Source: Tetrahymena elliotti 4EA
Taxonomy: Eukaryota > Ciliophora > Oligohymenophorea > Hymenostomatida > Tetrahymenidae
Length of the DNA stretch: 64,000 nucleotides
Direction: 5' to 3'
Assembly (NCBI GenBank): GCA_000231825.2
Contig: JH720297.1
Coordinates: 2,024,877-2,088,876 of the forward strand
The first letter of the stretch is position 1. Each line of letters starts with the position of its first letter. This document shows positions 51,604-62,421 of the stretch, one piece after another. Made by a program: the position numbers and the translations under genes. The notes under the pieces are model-generated. The model had not been told where the DNA came from, did not search any database, and was given only the letters and a program-made list of their open reading frames with translations.

Positions 51604-52515
51604 ATACATTATCAATACTAAAATTAAATTAAATTATTTTTTTGATTTATTTATTAGTTTCAAAATTTATAAAAATTATTTTAGAAAAAAATTTAAATTT
51701 GCTTGAAATTTATATTAAAATAAAACTTTATCTTAGTTTTAAAAAAGGAATTATTTTTTATCTGAAGAAATTGTTTTATTTTTCTGATAAATTAAATTAG
51801 TTTATTTATTAAATATTATTTGCTTAGTATATTTTTAAAAATATAATTAGTTTTCAATGAAATTTTACAAATAAGTTTAAAATAAATAAATAAATTAAAT
51901 AATTTTTATATCTATTTAGAAAAATAATAATTAATTGGATAATTTTCTCTGCTTTGTTGCACAAGATTGTTAATAGATATTTTAAATTCAATCAGTTTGA
52001 TTTGACATATATGAATTTTGATTGAATTTTTCCATTCAAATAGATGAGCAAGAATGATTGCTGTTTTTTTAATAAATTTGTCCATTTAAAATGATAAATT
52101 TGTATTGATTATTACTCTGATTATATTTAGTTTAAGATGTTTATTGAGTTGAAATTTATTTTTAATTATTATTTTCATTACGACAAGTTATTTCTATTGT
52201 ATATTTTTATAAGCTTATTCATAACTTAATCATGGGATTGAAAGAAGGATGATAAAAGTGTACTTAATTTTATCAATTTTATTTTGATCAACATCAAAAA
52301 AGAAACTTGAGGTTAGAAAATAAATCATACAGATTGCTAATGGATTTAATAACTCAAATAAACAGATATTAATTTTTTGTTAAATAAAAAATTATTAATC
52401 AATTTTAAGCTTAAAAATTATCAATTAAAAAGATAAAGTTTCTAAGGATATTATCCTCCAAAATAAGGTAGAACCATATTATAAAAATAGTAAAATAGAA
52501 ATAAAATTATTCAAA
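51604..52515. other. intergenic, AT-rich
   Basis: This is 0.9 kb with long A/T homopolymer-like runs and no coding frame on either strand. It carries the 3' flank of the giant gene and the promoter of the phosphatase-like gene. Confidence 0.6.
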
Positions 52516-53742
52516 ATGAGGTAGCGGTAAACAGTGTTTCTCTTAGCTGTAGTATTTTTCTTACTCTTTATTGGATTAGTATCTGCAGCAAAGAATAATA
52601 CTATGATAGGTTTGGTAATTTTCCATCGTCATGGTGCAAGATTACCTGCCGTCGAAGATTATTATGCTGAAGATTGGCCTACAGATAGAGTAAAAGGTGA
52701 TTTGACTGACAAAGGTGTTGCTCAATTATTAAAGGTAGGAAAGAGTATTAGAAAGAAATATGTTGATGAAATGAAGTTTCTTCCAAGAGCCTATGATCCA
52801 ACTATTTTTAAAGTCAGAATAGCTCAATTATCAAGATGTATGCTCAGTTTACTGTCTCTTTTGAATGGGCTTTATCCAGATATTTACTAGAGAGAAAATT
52901 AAAATCACACATCGCTTCTCAATCCTATTAAGCATTTCCGTTTTAGTACTAACTTAGCTGATCATAGAGCTAGAGATCTCATATTTAGAGCTTAGAGTTC
53001 TAAAAATTGCAAGATGATGGGACACATTTATCATCGTAGAATGAGTGAAGATAAATTCTCAAAAATATATGAATTTTTCTATAAGCATCCATTAATGAAT
53101 TCAACTTTAACCAAATTACAACGTTATAGAGAAGAAAGAAAGGGCTTGTCAATAAATGTTACAAATATGTATTACATTAAGGAGGTTTATGACAGCTATC
53201 TTTGCAACAAAATTTAGGGAAATCCTGTTCCTAAATGGAATAAAAATGAGCTAAAACTTCTCCAATACAATTATGAAATGTTTTTCTACAGCTATTTCGG
53301 TTTTAGAGAAGCAAGAAAAGTAACTTCTACAAAATTCTTTGAAGAAGTCTATTACTTCTTTAGATAATTAATAGCTAATCCTTCACATTCAGAAAAATTG
53401 TTCATTTTCTCAGGCACAAAAACTAACATAGCTATTATCCTTTCCAATATTTTGATTAAAGAACAAATCCTTTCTCTTGGAACTGAAAAAGTACCCCCTC
53501 TTTCAGCAACTCTTTTCATAGAACTATGGGAAAAGGGAGATTAAGCTTAACTTCCAGCTAATGAAAGGTATTACTTCAAGATATTTTATGGCAAAAAGGA
53601 ATTGGACATTATGCTTTGTAAAAACACTAAAAGATGCACTTGGAGGGAATTTAAGATTCTATTAAAAACACGTATAAAACCAAATATAGCTGATTTTTGT
53701 GATTTAGGAAATATCTACGATTTCCCTAACTATGATAATTGA
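52516..53742 (+). CDS. secreted histidine-acid-phosphatase-like protein, probably inactive
   Basis: This intronless frame encodes 408 aa. A signal-anchor or signal peptide spans about residues 6-25 (TVFLLAVVFFLLFIGLVSAA). The histidine-phosphatase signature FHRHGARLP is at residues 36-44, and a family-like LNGLYPD block follows. Active members need R-H-G-x-R-x-P, a downstream R-S-T/S block and a C-terminal H-D proton donor. Here the middle block reads VRIAQLSR, and where HD-x-T is expected the protein reads FIFSGTKTNIAII (about 296-308), so the HD pair is missing. The nucleophilic His39 remains. The gene is intact and long, so it may be a pseudophosphatase or use another acid. Ciliates have many secreted acid phosphatases of this fold. 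Confidence 0.8.
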
Positions 53743-54297
53743 TAATTGATTAAGTCTACCTAATTATTTAAACTCTAATAAATATACTAAAATTCTACAT
53801 TTTTCAACAGTTTTAAATATTCATTTATAATCTATGTATTTATTCACATTAAGTTTTCCATCATATAAATCTTGAAAGGTCAACTTAATTCCATAAATTA
53901 TCAATTTTTTACTTTATATTAGTTTTAGTTATTTGTAAAATAAATAAATTAAAATTTTTATTTCATTTTCTTACACTGAAAATTTCAAGTGATTTTATTG
54001 AATTTAAAATTAACTTTCAAAATGTAACATTTTATTTACTTAGTTCATTCACTTACAAAACTTACTATGTAAAATATTTTTTAAGACTAATATATTTAAT
54101 TATGTTTTATAAAAATAAAAATTTTGTTCTCAGATTGATATTTTGAGAGACTATGTTCTATTGATTGTAGCTTTATTATACCACTGTTATTACAAAGTTA
54201 AAAAAAAATAAATTTTAATCAAATAAAAATATTTCTATTTTCATTTAGTAATTTACAAAATCATTAATGAAGATCTTACTAGTTTTAAATAAGTATT
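53743..54297. other. convergent intergenic region
   Basis: This segment lies between the 3' ends of the phosphatase-like gene (plus) and an LRR gene (minus). It is AT-rich and no feature is supported. Confidence 0.6.
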
Positions 54298-55729
54298 TCA
54301 AACAATATATAATAATTTAACTAATTTTTTTGCTTAAAATAGTTTTGATTTTAATCTTTATTTCCCAATTTGATCAATAGAATTGCAACTTTTAAAAAAA
54401 AAAAAATATTATGAAAAGAAGATAATATGAATGAATTAAAGAGTCAAAGTTTAGAGATTAGAGCATTGTGCTAAACCAGATCCTAATCCTGAGATGCCAA
54501 TTTCACCAATCTAATTTTCACTTTTAACAAATTATTAAAATTATAAAATATTGAATAAAAAATATCAAAGAAAGAGAAAAATTTCTAATAGGTAAACATA
54601 AATAAGTTAGCTACTCATAAAATAAAGTCTTTATTTATTCAAAAAATAATTATTAATATTAAAACTCAATTTTACATAACATAAAGAGTCAAAGTTTAGA
54701 GATTAGAGCATTTTGCTAATTAAGATCCTAATTCTTATGCTCCCAATTCGCCAATATTATTTTAACTTTTAAAAAATTAAAAAATATAAAAAATAGAAGG
54801 ATGAGATAAACAAAAAATTGTGAATAAAATTGGAAACAACAAATAAAATTAATGAATGAGCTAAAAAAATGTTAAGTAAACCCAACTAGTTTATTTTGTT
54901 AGCGTGAGGCTTATGAATTAAAGTATTTTTTTATTTAAAAATGTATAATTATTATTGAAAAAATATTTTTACTAGAAATCAAGAGTTAAATTTTAAAGAT
55001 TAGAGCATTTTGCTAAACCAGATCCTAATCTTTATATACTGATCTAACTAATTTTATTTTCACTTTTAAAAATTATAAAATTAAAAAAATATAATAATAC
55101 AATGAGACAATAATGAAATATTGAAAGTATCATAAAAAGATAAAAATATGTATTCAATTTTGAAAACAAAAAATAAGGCAAAAAAATTATCAAGTTAACC
55201 ATAATAAATTAGTAGAGAAGCTAATAAATTAAAATATTTATCGATTCAAAAATGCATAATTAATATAAAAAACTATTTTTACTAGAAGTCAAGAGTCAAA
55301 GTTTAGAGATTAGAGCATTTTGCTAAGCTAGATCCTAATTCTTATGCTTTAGAGTCATTGATATTATGATCTCTGTTAAAAAAATTATAAAAATTAAAAT
55401 TAATGAATGAATCTAAAAAACATTAAGTAAACAAACTCAAATTCGCCAATCTTCATTTACTCATAAATTTAAATATTTATTATTTCGAAAAATGAATGAT
55501 TAATATAAAAACTTTTTTTTTTGCCTTAATAAAAGCCCACCTTTAGAGTTTATATTTCTTTAAAGAAGAATTAATAAAATTACCTCAAATCCACATCTAG
55601 GATTAAGAATGATGATAAATTAGAGCTATGAAACTTTTAATAAATAAATTTTTAATGATATATTAGCCTCTTAAAAATTTAGAATACATCAGTGAGATTT
55701 GTAAAATATTTTTATTAATATATTAACAT
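54298..55729 (-). CDS. intact small leucine-rich repeat protein (212 aa)
   Basis: Exons are 55729-55584 (146 nt), 55372-55283, 55062-54973 and 54765-54676 (each 90 nt), and 54520-54298. All join in phase 2 with no internal TGA. The start exon encodes MLIYQQKYFTNLTDV and ends in LILDVDLR, the same plan as the start exons at 34063 and 61931. Four repeats of the NIGELGAQELGS..LAKCSNLQTLTL type follow. The last exon runs straight from the fourth repeat into the terminal repeat (NSIDQIG...KKLVKLL then TGA). Most of the intron expected there is missing and what is left is read in frame as a Phe-rich linker. The protein is cytosolic by appearance. LRRs of this form usually make a curved protein-binding surface; the ligand is unknown. 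Confidence 0.75.
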
Positions 55730-55913
55730 TAATTTATCTTTTTTATTTTCTTCTAAATTAAATTGAATATGACTTAAATTAATTAATTATTATCAAAAAA
55801 TTTAAGTGCCAACAAATAATAAATTTTAAAATTTCAATTAAATTATAAATTAGTAAGTAGTTCAGCTTATTTTTAATAAATCTAATTTTTGCAATTAAAA
55901 CTTTATTGTTTAA

Positions 55914-56703
55914 ATGAAATAATTCTTAAAACAATCAGCTCAATAATTGAATGAGATGATTGATTTTTCATAAATTCACTTTTCAGGTTATGAAAGTCCA
56001 ATTTATTTTTCTAGTGTTTCAACTTAAGCTTTAAATGATGCTATCAAAAAATTCAACTTAAATAATTAGGAAAAATTTACAGATGATATTCAATAGTGCT
56101 TCTTATCTAACATCTCTGCTGGGCTCAAAACAAAAATACCTAAAATCCTATTTGAAGAAATCTATCTTAGCTGATAAATAAAACTCTAAAAGAGCTTTAT
56201 CAATTTCTGCAAAAGGAAACTCTATTGTTATTGAAAAAATTGGGTAGATGCTTCATAATATCCACTTGAATAACACCTACAGCTTAGTAACCCTTCTTAC
56301 TACATTCAATATTCAAAAAGAATTTATGCCAATCTTCAGATATAAGTACCCTAAAAAAAATAATATCTCTTCAGTTGTATATACAGGATTAGTTTCAGAA
56401 AAAAATACCAAAATTAAATCAGAAAAGTTTTACTTTAATGGCAAAGATGATAATTGCTTCAAAAAATAAATTTATAAGAATCCTGATGTAAATAAACCAC
56501 TATCTGAACATGCAGAAATTATTGAGTTCAGAGTTCATATCATAAAAGATATTATTTAAGTTATGGATTACCCAAACTATGATTTGGTATACTCAATAGA
56601 TAAAGTATAATTTTACTCAAATTAAAATTAAAAATTTGGTTTTGATTTTGAAAAAGATGAAAAAGTTGAGATAGTTCATTTTGATATTTTATATAATTTA
56701 TGA
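55914..56703 (+). CDS. uncharacterised protein with an internal frame conflict
   Basis: From the ATG at 55914 one frame runs 86 codons to TGA at 56172-56174. A second frame (+1) is open across this region and continues to TGA at 56701-56703 with coding-like composition (for example SISAKGNSIVIEKIGQ and FNGKDDNCFKKQIY). The two can be joined in phase by an intron 56096-56192 (GTGCTT..AAAAG). That donor is unlike the GTAA/GTAT donors in the other genes here. A one-base insertion or deletion at about 56100-56190 is the alternative, which would make it a recent pseudogene or a sequence error. No family is recognised. Confidence 0.5.
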
Positions 56704-57298
56704 ATCAAATTTATTAATTATTTTCATTTTTTTATTTGTTTTTTTTATCTTCTCCAATTTAAGAAGCTATTAGACTTTTTAAATTATTTAACATAACATT
56801 TTCAAATTTACCATTCTTTTATTTTGTTTTTGTTTTGTATAGTAAAATATCATTCTATTTAAGTTTTTTTCCATTTTCCTTGAATTAAAAAAACCTTGAA
56901 ATAATATATTTTGAGGTGATTTCATTTAAAAATATTTTATTTTGAAAAGTTATTTAATATCAATAAAAGCTAATTAATTATTCAGTAAAGATCATAGTTT
57001 GATGTTTATTATGTTTTGTCTTTTTTTCAGTAATGAATTGCATAAATTAAGGCAAGATTGATTATTTAATTATCAAGATTACTTGTTTCAAATTAGACAA
57101 AAATTTTTAGATAAGAAAAGAAATAATAATTTATTGGTTTTTTTTGGGTTTTAATATACTTTTAAATATAGTAATTTAACAAAATAAATTTATAGTTTTG
57201 AAATGATAGAATGAGTGATGTATGTCTATTTTTATTCAATAAATAATTGCCATTTAATTTCTTATAAACATCAAAAAAAAAAAGCTAGTTCAGTTTTC
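56704..57298. other. intergenic, AT-rich
   Basis: No coding frame is supported. Poly-T runs are common. It lies between two plus-strand genes. Confidence 0.6.
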
Positions 57299-58969
57299 AT
57301 GCAAGAAAGAGTTTATAGATCTAACTCAAAGATTAAGATCACTAATAGTACATAATAGGTTTTATGCTAATATTTCTTAATCAATTATTTTATAAAAAAA
57401 TAACTCTTGAAAAAAGCAAATTATTATATTCATATCAAAAAGATATTTATGAGGAACAATTAAATAAATTCAAAGTCCGCTATTTTTGATAATAGCAAGC
57501 TTGGCACCTAGAATAAAATAAGGGATAACTCAGACTTTAAATAAAAGGACTCCCTCCTTGACTTTAGTGCTTATGAGGAAAATGGATTTGGAAATAAATT
57601 GAACAAAAAAAAAAGTTAACTCTCAAGTATGACTAAAATGAAGTCAAGAAACCTTCCTTAAGAAGAAGACATTTCTGAGCTAACTTCTCCCAAGACAAAC
57701 AAGAGTTAGCCTATTCCAATGCAATCTAAAAAATAATAAATATCAAAAGCCTTCCTAGAAGATTTCAAAAAGTATATTGAGTATAGATAACAAAAAAAAA
57801 CTTAGTAGAAATCTTAGATGTAGTCATTAGTTTTTAGTGATATAAGTGCTAAGAAGTCTACTAGTAATATACCTCTTAATTTAGGAAATACCACCAACAA
57901 TAGCAATAATAATGCTAATAACAATAACAACAACAATAATAAAACAGAGTAAAATGATGTAGAAGATGCTATGAAGTAAGAATACTAAGCAAAAGTGCAA
58001 AAGCATAAAGATTAAACTAAAAAGATTATGCAAGAAATAAACAAAAAATTGAAAATATAAGCCAAAACCAAGCAAGAACGCTTTGAAGATCAAATGCAAG
58101 TGTTTAAAAATACAGATACATATATAGAAATAAAGCCATTTTTAGAGTAGCTTAATAAAGTGAATCACTAAAAGTATATTTAATAGATAGCTAGATATGA
58201 AAATAATATCAAATAAGCATAAGAATATTAATAAGAAGATGATTTGTTTAGAAACAGCAATTCTGAATTTTATTAATAATTATATACAAATACTCCAAAA
58301 AGAAATGAAGAGTTATCTATGAGAAGATTTGAAGATTTATTGACAAAAGCACAGTCTTACATACTTCGTTCTAATAATTTACAAACTTATAAATTCCTTT
58401 AAAATAGTATAATATAAAAATTAATGGAAGAGCTAGGATATTTTGATTAGAATACATTTTCATCTGACTAATAGTAAAAAGAAAATTTATCTGATAACTT
58501 AGAGTCAAGTTCATAGTAAAATGATTGGTTACCAAACAAAGATGCAAACTATTTAAGAAAATAATCAAAATATGCAGAAAAGGACTAGTAAAAAAGTAAT
58601 TAAGCAAATGAATTACCTAAAATAAAACGTAAACCCAGCCTTCAAATAGGTGACCTGACCACTGATGATAATTAATTCTTCATTAATCTCAAAAATTATT
58701 TAAATAAAGCTTAAAAAGATATAAACCTTAAATTGGAATTAGAAACTGAGCTCAATACGTATGCTTAAGTAATCTAAGAAAACTAAAGAAAAATTGAAGA
58801 AGCAAAATAAGAACAAATTAAAAGATTCTTAGGAGGAAAGTTAAATCCTTAGCATCTTTTAGAAGGGGATAGAGATTTTTAACTCAAAGAGTATTATGAT
58901 AGGTAAAAATCTATTATTTTCTAATTAATTATTAAGAGTAAATTTACTCTCGCCTTTTAATAAGTTTGA
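57299..58969 (+). CDS. Q/N-rich, charged coiled-coil protein, function unknown
   Basis: A short first exon 57299-57358 (20 codons) and a main exon from 57443 join in phase 0. The main frame stays open to TGA at 58967-58969, giving about 528 aa. The first exon is less certain; an ATG at 57449 inside the main exon is an alternative start. An Asn-rich run lies near residue 165 (about 57892-57945). Long Lys/Glu/Gln helices follow (residues 190-300 and 430-490). There is no signal peptide or TM segment. A possible donor GTAAAAATC at 58903 could end the exon earlier and change the last 22 residues. It resembles the Q/N-rich genes at 1807 and 59611 in composition only. Confidence 0.65.
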
Positions 58970-59610
58970 TCTTTAATAGAATTAAATGCATAACCAATTC
59001 TTTATTCAAATAAATAACATCTAAGAAATAGCTATTCAGTTTCGAAGAATAAAAAAAAAATAAAGATAGAATTGATCAAATTAATAGAATTTTTAGTAAT
59101 TATTTTTTATATTATTCATACAAAATTAGAAGATTTTATTTTATTCTTCAAAAATTAATAAGTAAAAATAATTTATAAAGGACATCAAAGCTAAAAAATG
59201 TTGATTTTAATTGAAACATCCAATAGAAATTTTCCATATTAATTTGAGATAGATAAAATAGAATTAAATAGATAATAATTAACTCCAAAGATATTAAATT
59301 TAATAAAGTGATAGAATAAATTGCAATAAAATTTTAAATTAATATAATAATTAGATGTTTTAGTTTATTTTGTAAGGTAGGATAAGTAAGCAAAGATTAT
59401 TTTTAAACGATTTATCTAGTTAAAAAAATATTAAACATCCAAATAAAAATTTTACCCTATCAACTAATATCAATGAGAATGAGAGATAAACTAAAATAAT
59501 TAAATTTCTTAGTGTATATTCAAAGATTTATAAAAAATTATTCTCATTTATATTTATTAAAGATTAAAAATGATTTAAATTTGTTTACTTATTGACTTAT
59601 TTTAAATAAA
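58970..59610. other. intergenic, AT-rich
   Basis: There is nothing beyond AT-rich flanks of two plus-strand genes. If the donor at 58903 is used, part of this may be an intron. Confidence 0.5.
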
Positions 59611-60717
59611 ATGAATAAATTTAGATTCCGTTTGAAGGCTGAATAGGTTAGAAGCACTTTACATAAGGTAAATTAATAGTTATTTTAGAAGAAATGGGCA
59701 AATGCTTAGATAAAAAGATAAATGTAGAGATAAAGAGAGAGGAATCAATTACTATCTCAATTCAAGCATAATAAAATTAATAGTGATGAATTACTGAATC
59801 CTTCTAAGAGAATGAATGAAAGATTGTTAAGAAAAAAAATGAATTAACATGGTAGTATGGGTGGAAGTGTGAGTAAAGTGTAATAAAGCCATAATTCAAT
59901 AAATGATCTATCTGCTGATCAGTAAGATTTAAATACTAATGAAAGCTAAAGGTAGAAGAATACTGAATTTTAATCTAATGATGATTCAAATATTTATTTA
60001 ACTGCTCCTGTTGAATACAACTCTTAATAGCCCCTCATTAAAAATACACCAAACTCAATGGGTTAAAGAATTAAAGAGTTTTCTCAAGATAGCAAATTAA
60101 AAGTAATTTAAGAAAAAATCAATAATAACAATAATAGCATACATTTACCATTAATTTATAGTTCTAAAAATTCTCAATCATCTCACATGCTATCACCTAA
60201 TAAATTTAATTAGAATTCAAATGGATTACAAATATAAACTAATAACAAAAGCATATTTGATAAAAATAATAATACCAGTTTACCTATCTCAGTTATAGTG
60301 AATTAAAACTCAAAAAATAGCAATGGCCAAACTCCAACTTCTATTCTCAGTAAAAGAAATAGTGCATCTACTAATTTTAAATAAAATTAATAAGACAGCC
60401 CTTCTAAGAAAAAGAATTCTATTTTATTTTCATAAAAATCACCTTTATTCCAATAAATTCAAACAGAGGAAGAATAAAATAAAATAGAATAAATTATATA
60501 AGAAATAGATGAAGAACATAATGATTATATGATAGAAAAATTCAATATAAAAAATTAATTAGAATTAATTGGTTAAAGTTATGATAAGGAAATGTCTAAA
60601 TACTAAAAGAATGACAATATAGATTCAATCAGAGGAATTTAATCTGATATTCCTTAGCATGAATACCATTCTGGACTTAAGCTAAATTAAAGATAAAGCA
60701 AAGCTAGTCGCTTTTGA
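59611..60717 (+). CDS. basic Q/N- and Ser-rich protein, function unknown
   Basis: This intronless frame of 368 aa runs from ATG 59611 to TGA 60715-60717 with many in-frame TAA/TAG. The N-terminal 75 residues are strongly basic and helical (MNKFRFRLKAEQVR, then an Arg/Gln-rich stretch). The middle is Asn/Ser-rich with SP and TP sites (possible kinase targets). The end is acidic (EEEQNKIEQIIQEIDEEH). No domain is recognised. The in-frame 21-nt stretch GTAAATTAATAG..TTTTAG near 59668 looks like a tiny intron but is taken as coding. Confidence 0.65.
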
Positions 60718-61506
60718 TTGAATTAAAATTCTATCTTATTATAATAATAAGTTAATTAAAATAAATTTAAATGTACCTTTTCTATCACTACTTATAATGT
60801 TTGTGGTATAATTTTTAGTTTTAGTTTTAGACAATAAATTAAAAGCAAGTTGTAAATCAAATTTACTTCAATTATTACCCATCTTAAAAATAAATCAATA
60901 AATAATTATTCACCTAAATTAATAAAAAACTTTTGATCTTATAAATAATGCAAAAGAAAAAATATACCTCCACATTATTAAAATTCACTATTTTTCTATT
61001 TAACTATAAATATTTAAATAGTAGTATTTTAAGTTCAAAAGATAATTTAATTAATAATGATCTATTTATTAAGCATTTAGAATTAAAATTTTTTAATATC
61101 ATTGTAAAAACTAATTATTTTTAATTCTATTTTTATTATTAAAACCTTAAATGTTTGTCATCAAGATGAATTGCTAAAAAATTTGTTTTTTATTTTGTTA
61201 ATTTAGAAATTATTGTATTAAGCAAATAATAATTTAAAATATCTAATTTCTTTTTAAAATAATTAATTTTTTCTTTAATTAATAAATACAAATTAATAAA
61301 ATTTGGTTATGATAAAATAAAAACAAGTCTAAAATTTTTTTTAATCGCTTTAGAATCATAATTAAGTTGAAAAAAATTATTATGGCTAATTCTAAAAAAA
61401 ATGTATGATAATCTTTATTTTAATTAAATAATGTTCTATCAATTCAGTCTGAAAGAAATAATTATTTCAATAAATATTGAAACACTATGATACTAAAGCT
61501 CAAGGT
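60718..61506. other. convergent intergenic region
   Basis: This AT-rich segment lies between the 3' end of the 368-aa gene and the LRR relic. No further LRR terminal exon could be found here. Confidence 0.55.
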
Positions 61507-61931
61507 TCAAAGTTTAGAGATTAATACCTTTAGTTAGCCAGATCCCACTTGGCCAATAAGATTTTCACTTTAAAAAAAATATAAAAATAAATATTAAATA
61601 AAAAAAATATTTTTCCAGTAAGAAATGGATAAATTTCAATTAAATTAAAACAACAAATAAAAATTAATGAATGAAGTCTTCTCATGTAAAACAAATCTAA
61701 ATTAATCAGTAGGATAAAAAATGAAGTTTTTTTTTTTTAAAGCTTATAATAAATTATGAAACTCTATTTTTACAAGAGTTAAAGTCTTAAGTCTATGTGA
61801 AGATTTAAGTAAGAAGTTAAATTTGAGCTAAGTATCTTTAAAGAAATTAATAATAAAATATTTTTCCATATCTATTAAAATTGAAGTACATCATTAAGCT
61901 CTGAAAAACATTTTATGCTCTATTTTAGCAT
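61507..61931 (-). pseudogene. relic of a leucine-rich repeat gene
   Basis: A start exon (61931-61774) encodes MLKQSIKCFSELNDV and ends in NLHIDLRLQL, matching the start exons of the other LRR loci. It has been fused to the donor end of a repeat exon, losing the sequence between. One repeat exon follows (from 61567). In it the central IGEIGAQGLG part is deleted and the frame shifts, so translation stops at TGA 61507-61509. No terminal exon is present. The frame is nominally open (about 72 codons), but the repeat fold cannot form. Confidence 0.7.
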
Positions 61932-62421
61932 GATTTTATTATTTAAGGTTTATTTTGATTATTAATATTTAAAATGAAAAATTTTTTATTTGTCAAATAA
62001 AATTTTGCAAACAATTCAAGTAAATTGAATTAACCTTACTTTTTCTAATAAAATATTTACATTTCGCAAAAATAAAAAAACTAAAAAATTAAATTTTAAA
62101 ACATGCAAAATTTTTAAATCAGCTTTTTTACAAAAGTTATCAAAATCTATTTTAATCTGGTAAATTAAAAAATTACTCAAAAGCTTTCAATAATTTTTTA
62201 ATAATAGACTAAAAATTGGCTAAAAATATTTTAAATATAATGTTAAAAATACAAAACTAATCAATACAGATAAAACAAATTTTATATTTGGATAATATTT
62301 TTGATTTATTTTTAGTTCTATAATTAAATTGAAATTAATTCTTCATGACAAAATGTATGATTTTATTAGACTATTTGAAAATAAGTAATATCTGACCTTT
62401 CATTTGTAAACAATAATTATT
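61932..62421. other. intergenic, AT-rich
   Basis: These 490 bases separate the LRR relic from the next LRR gene on the same strand. They hold the promoter side of the relic and the 3' flank of the gene ending at 62422. No feature is seen. Confidence 0.6.

Noticed and set aside
57881..58607. Hydrophobic minus-strand frames opposite the Q/N-rich gene (57881-58099 and 58371-58607)
   Set aside because: They are antisense of Asn- and Lys-rich codons, which always read as Ile/Phe/Leu-rich frames on the other strand.
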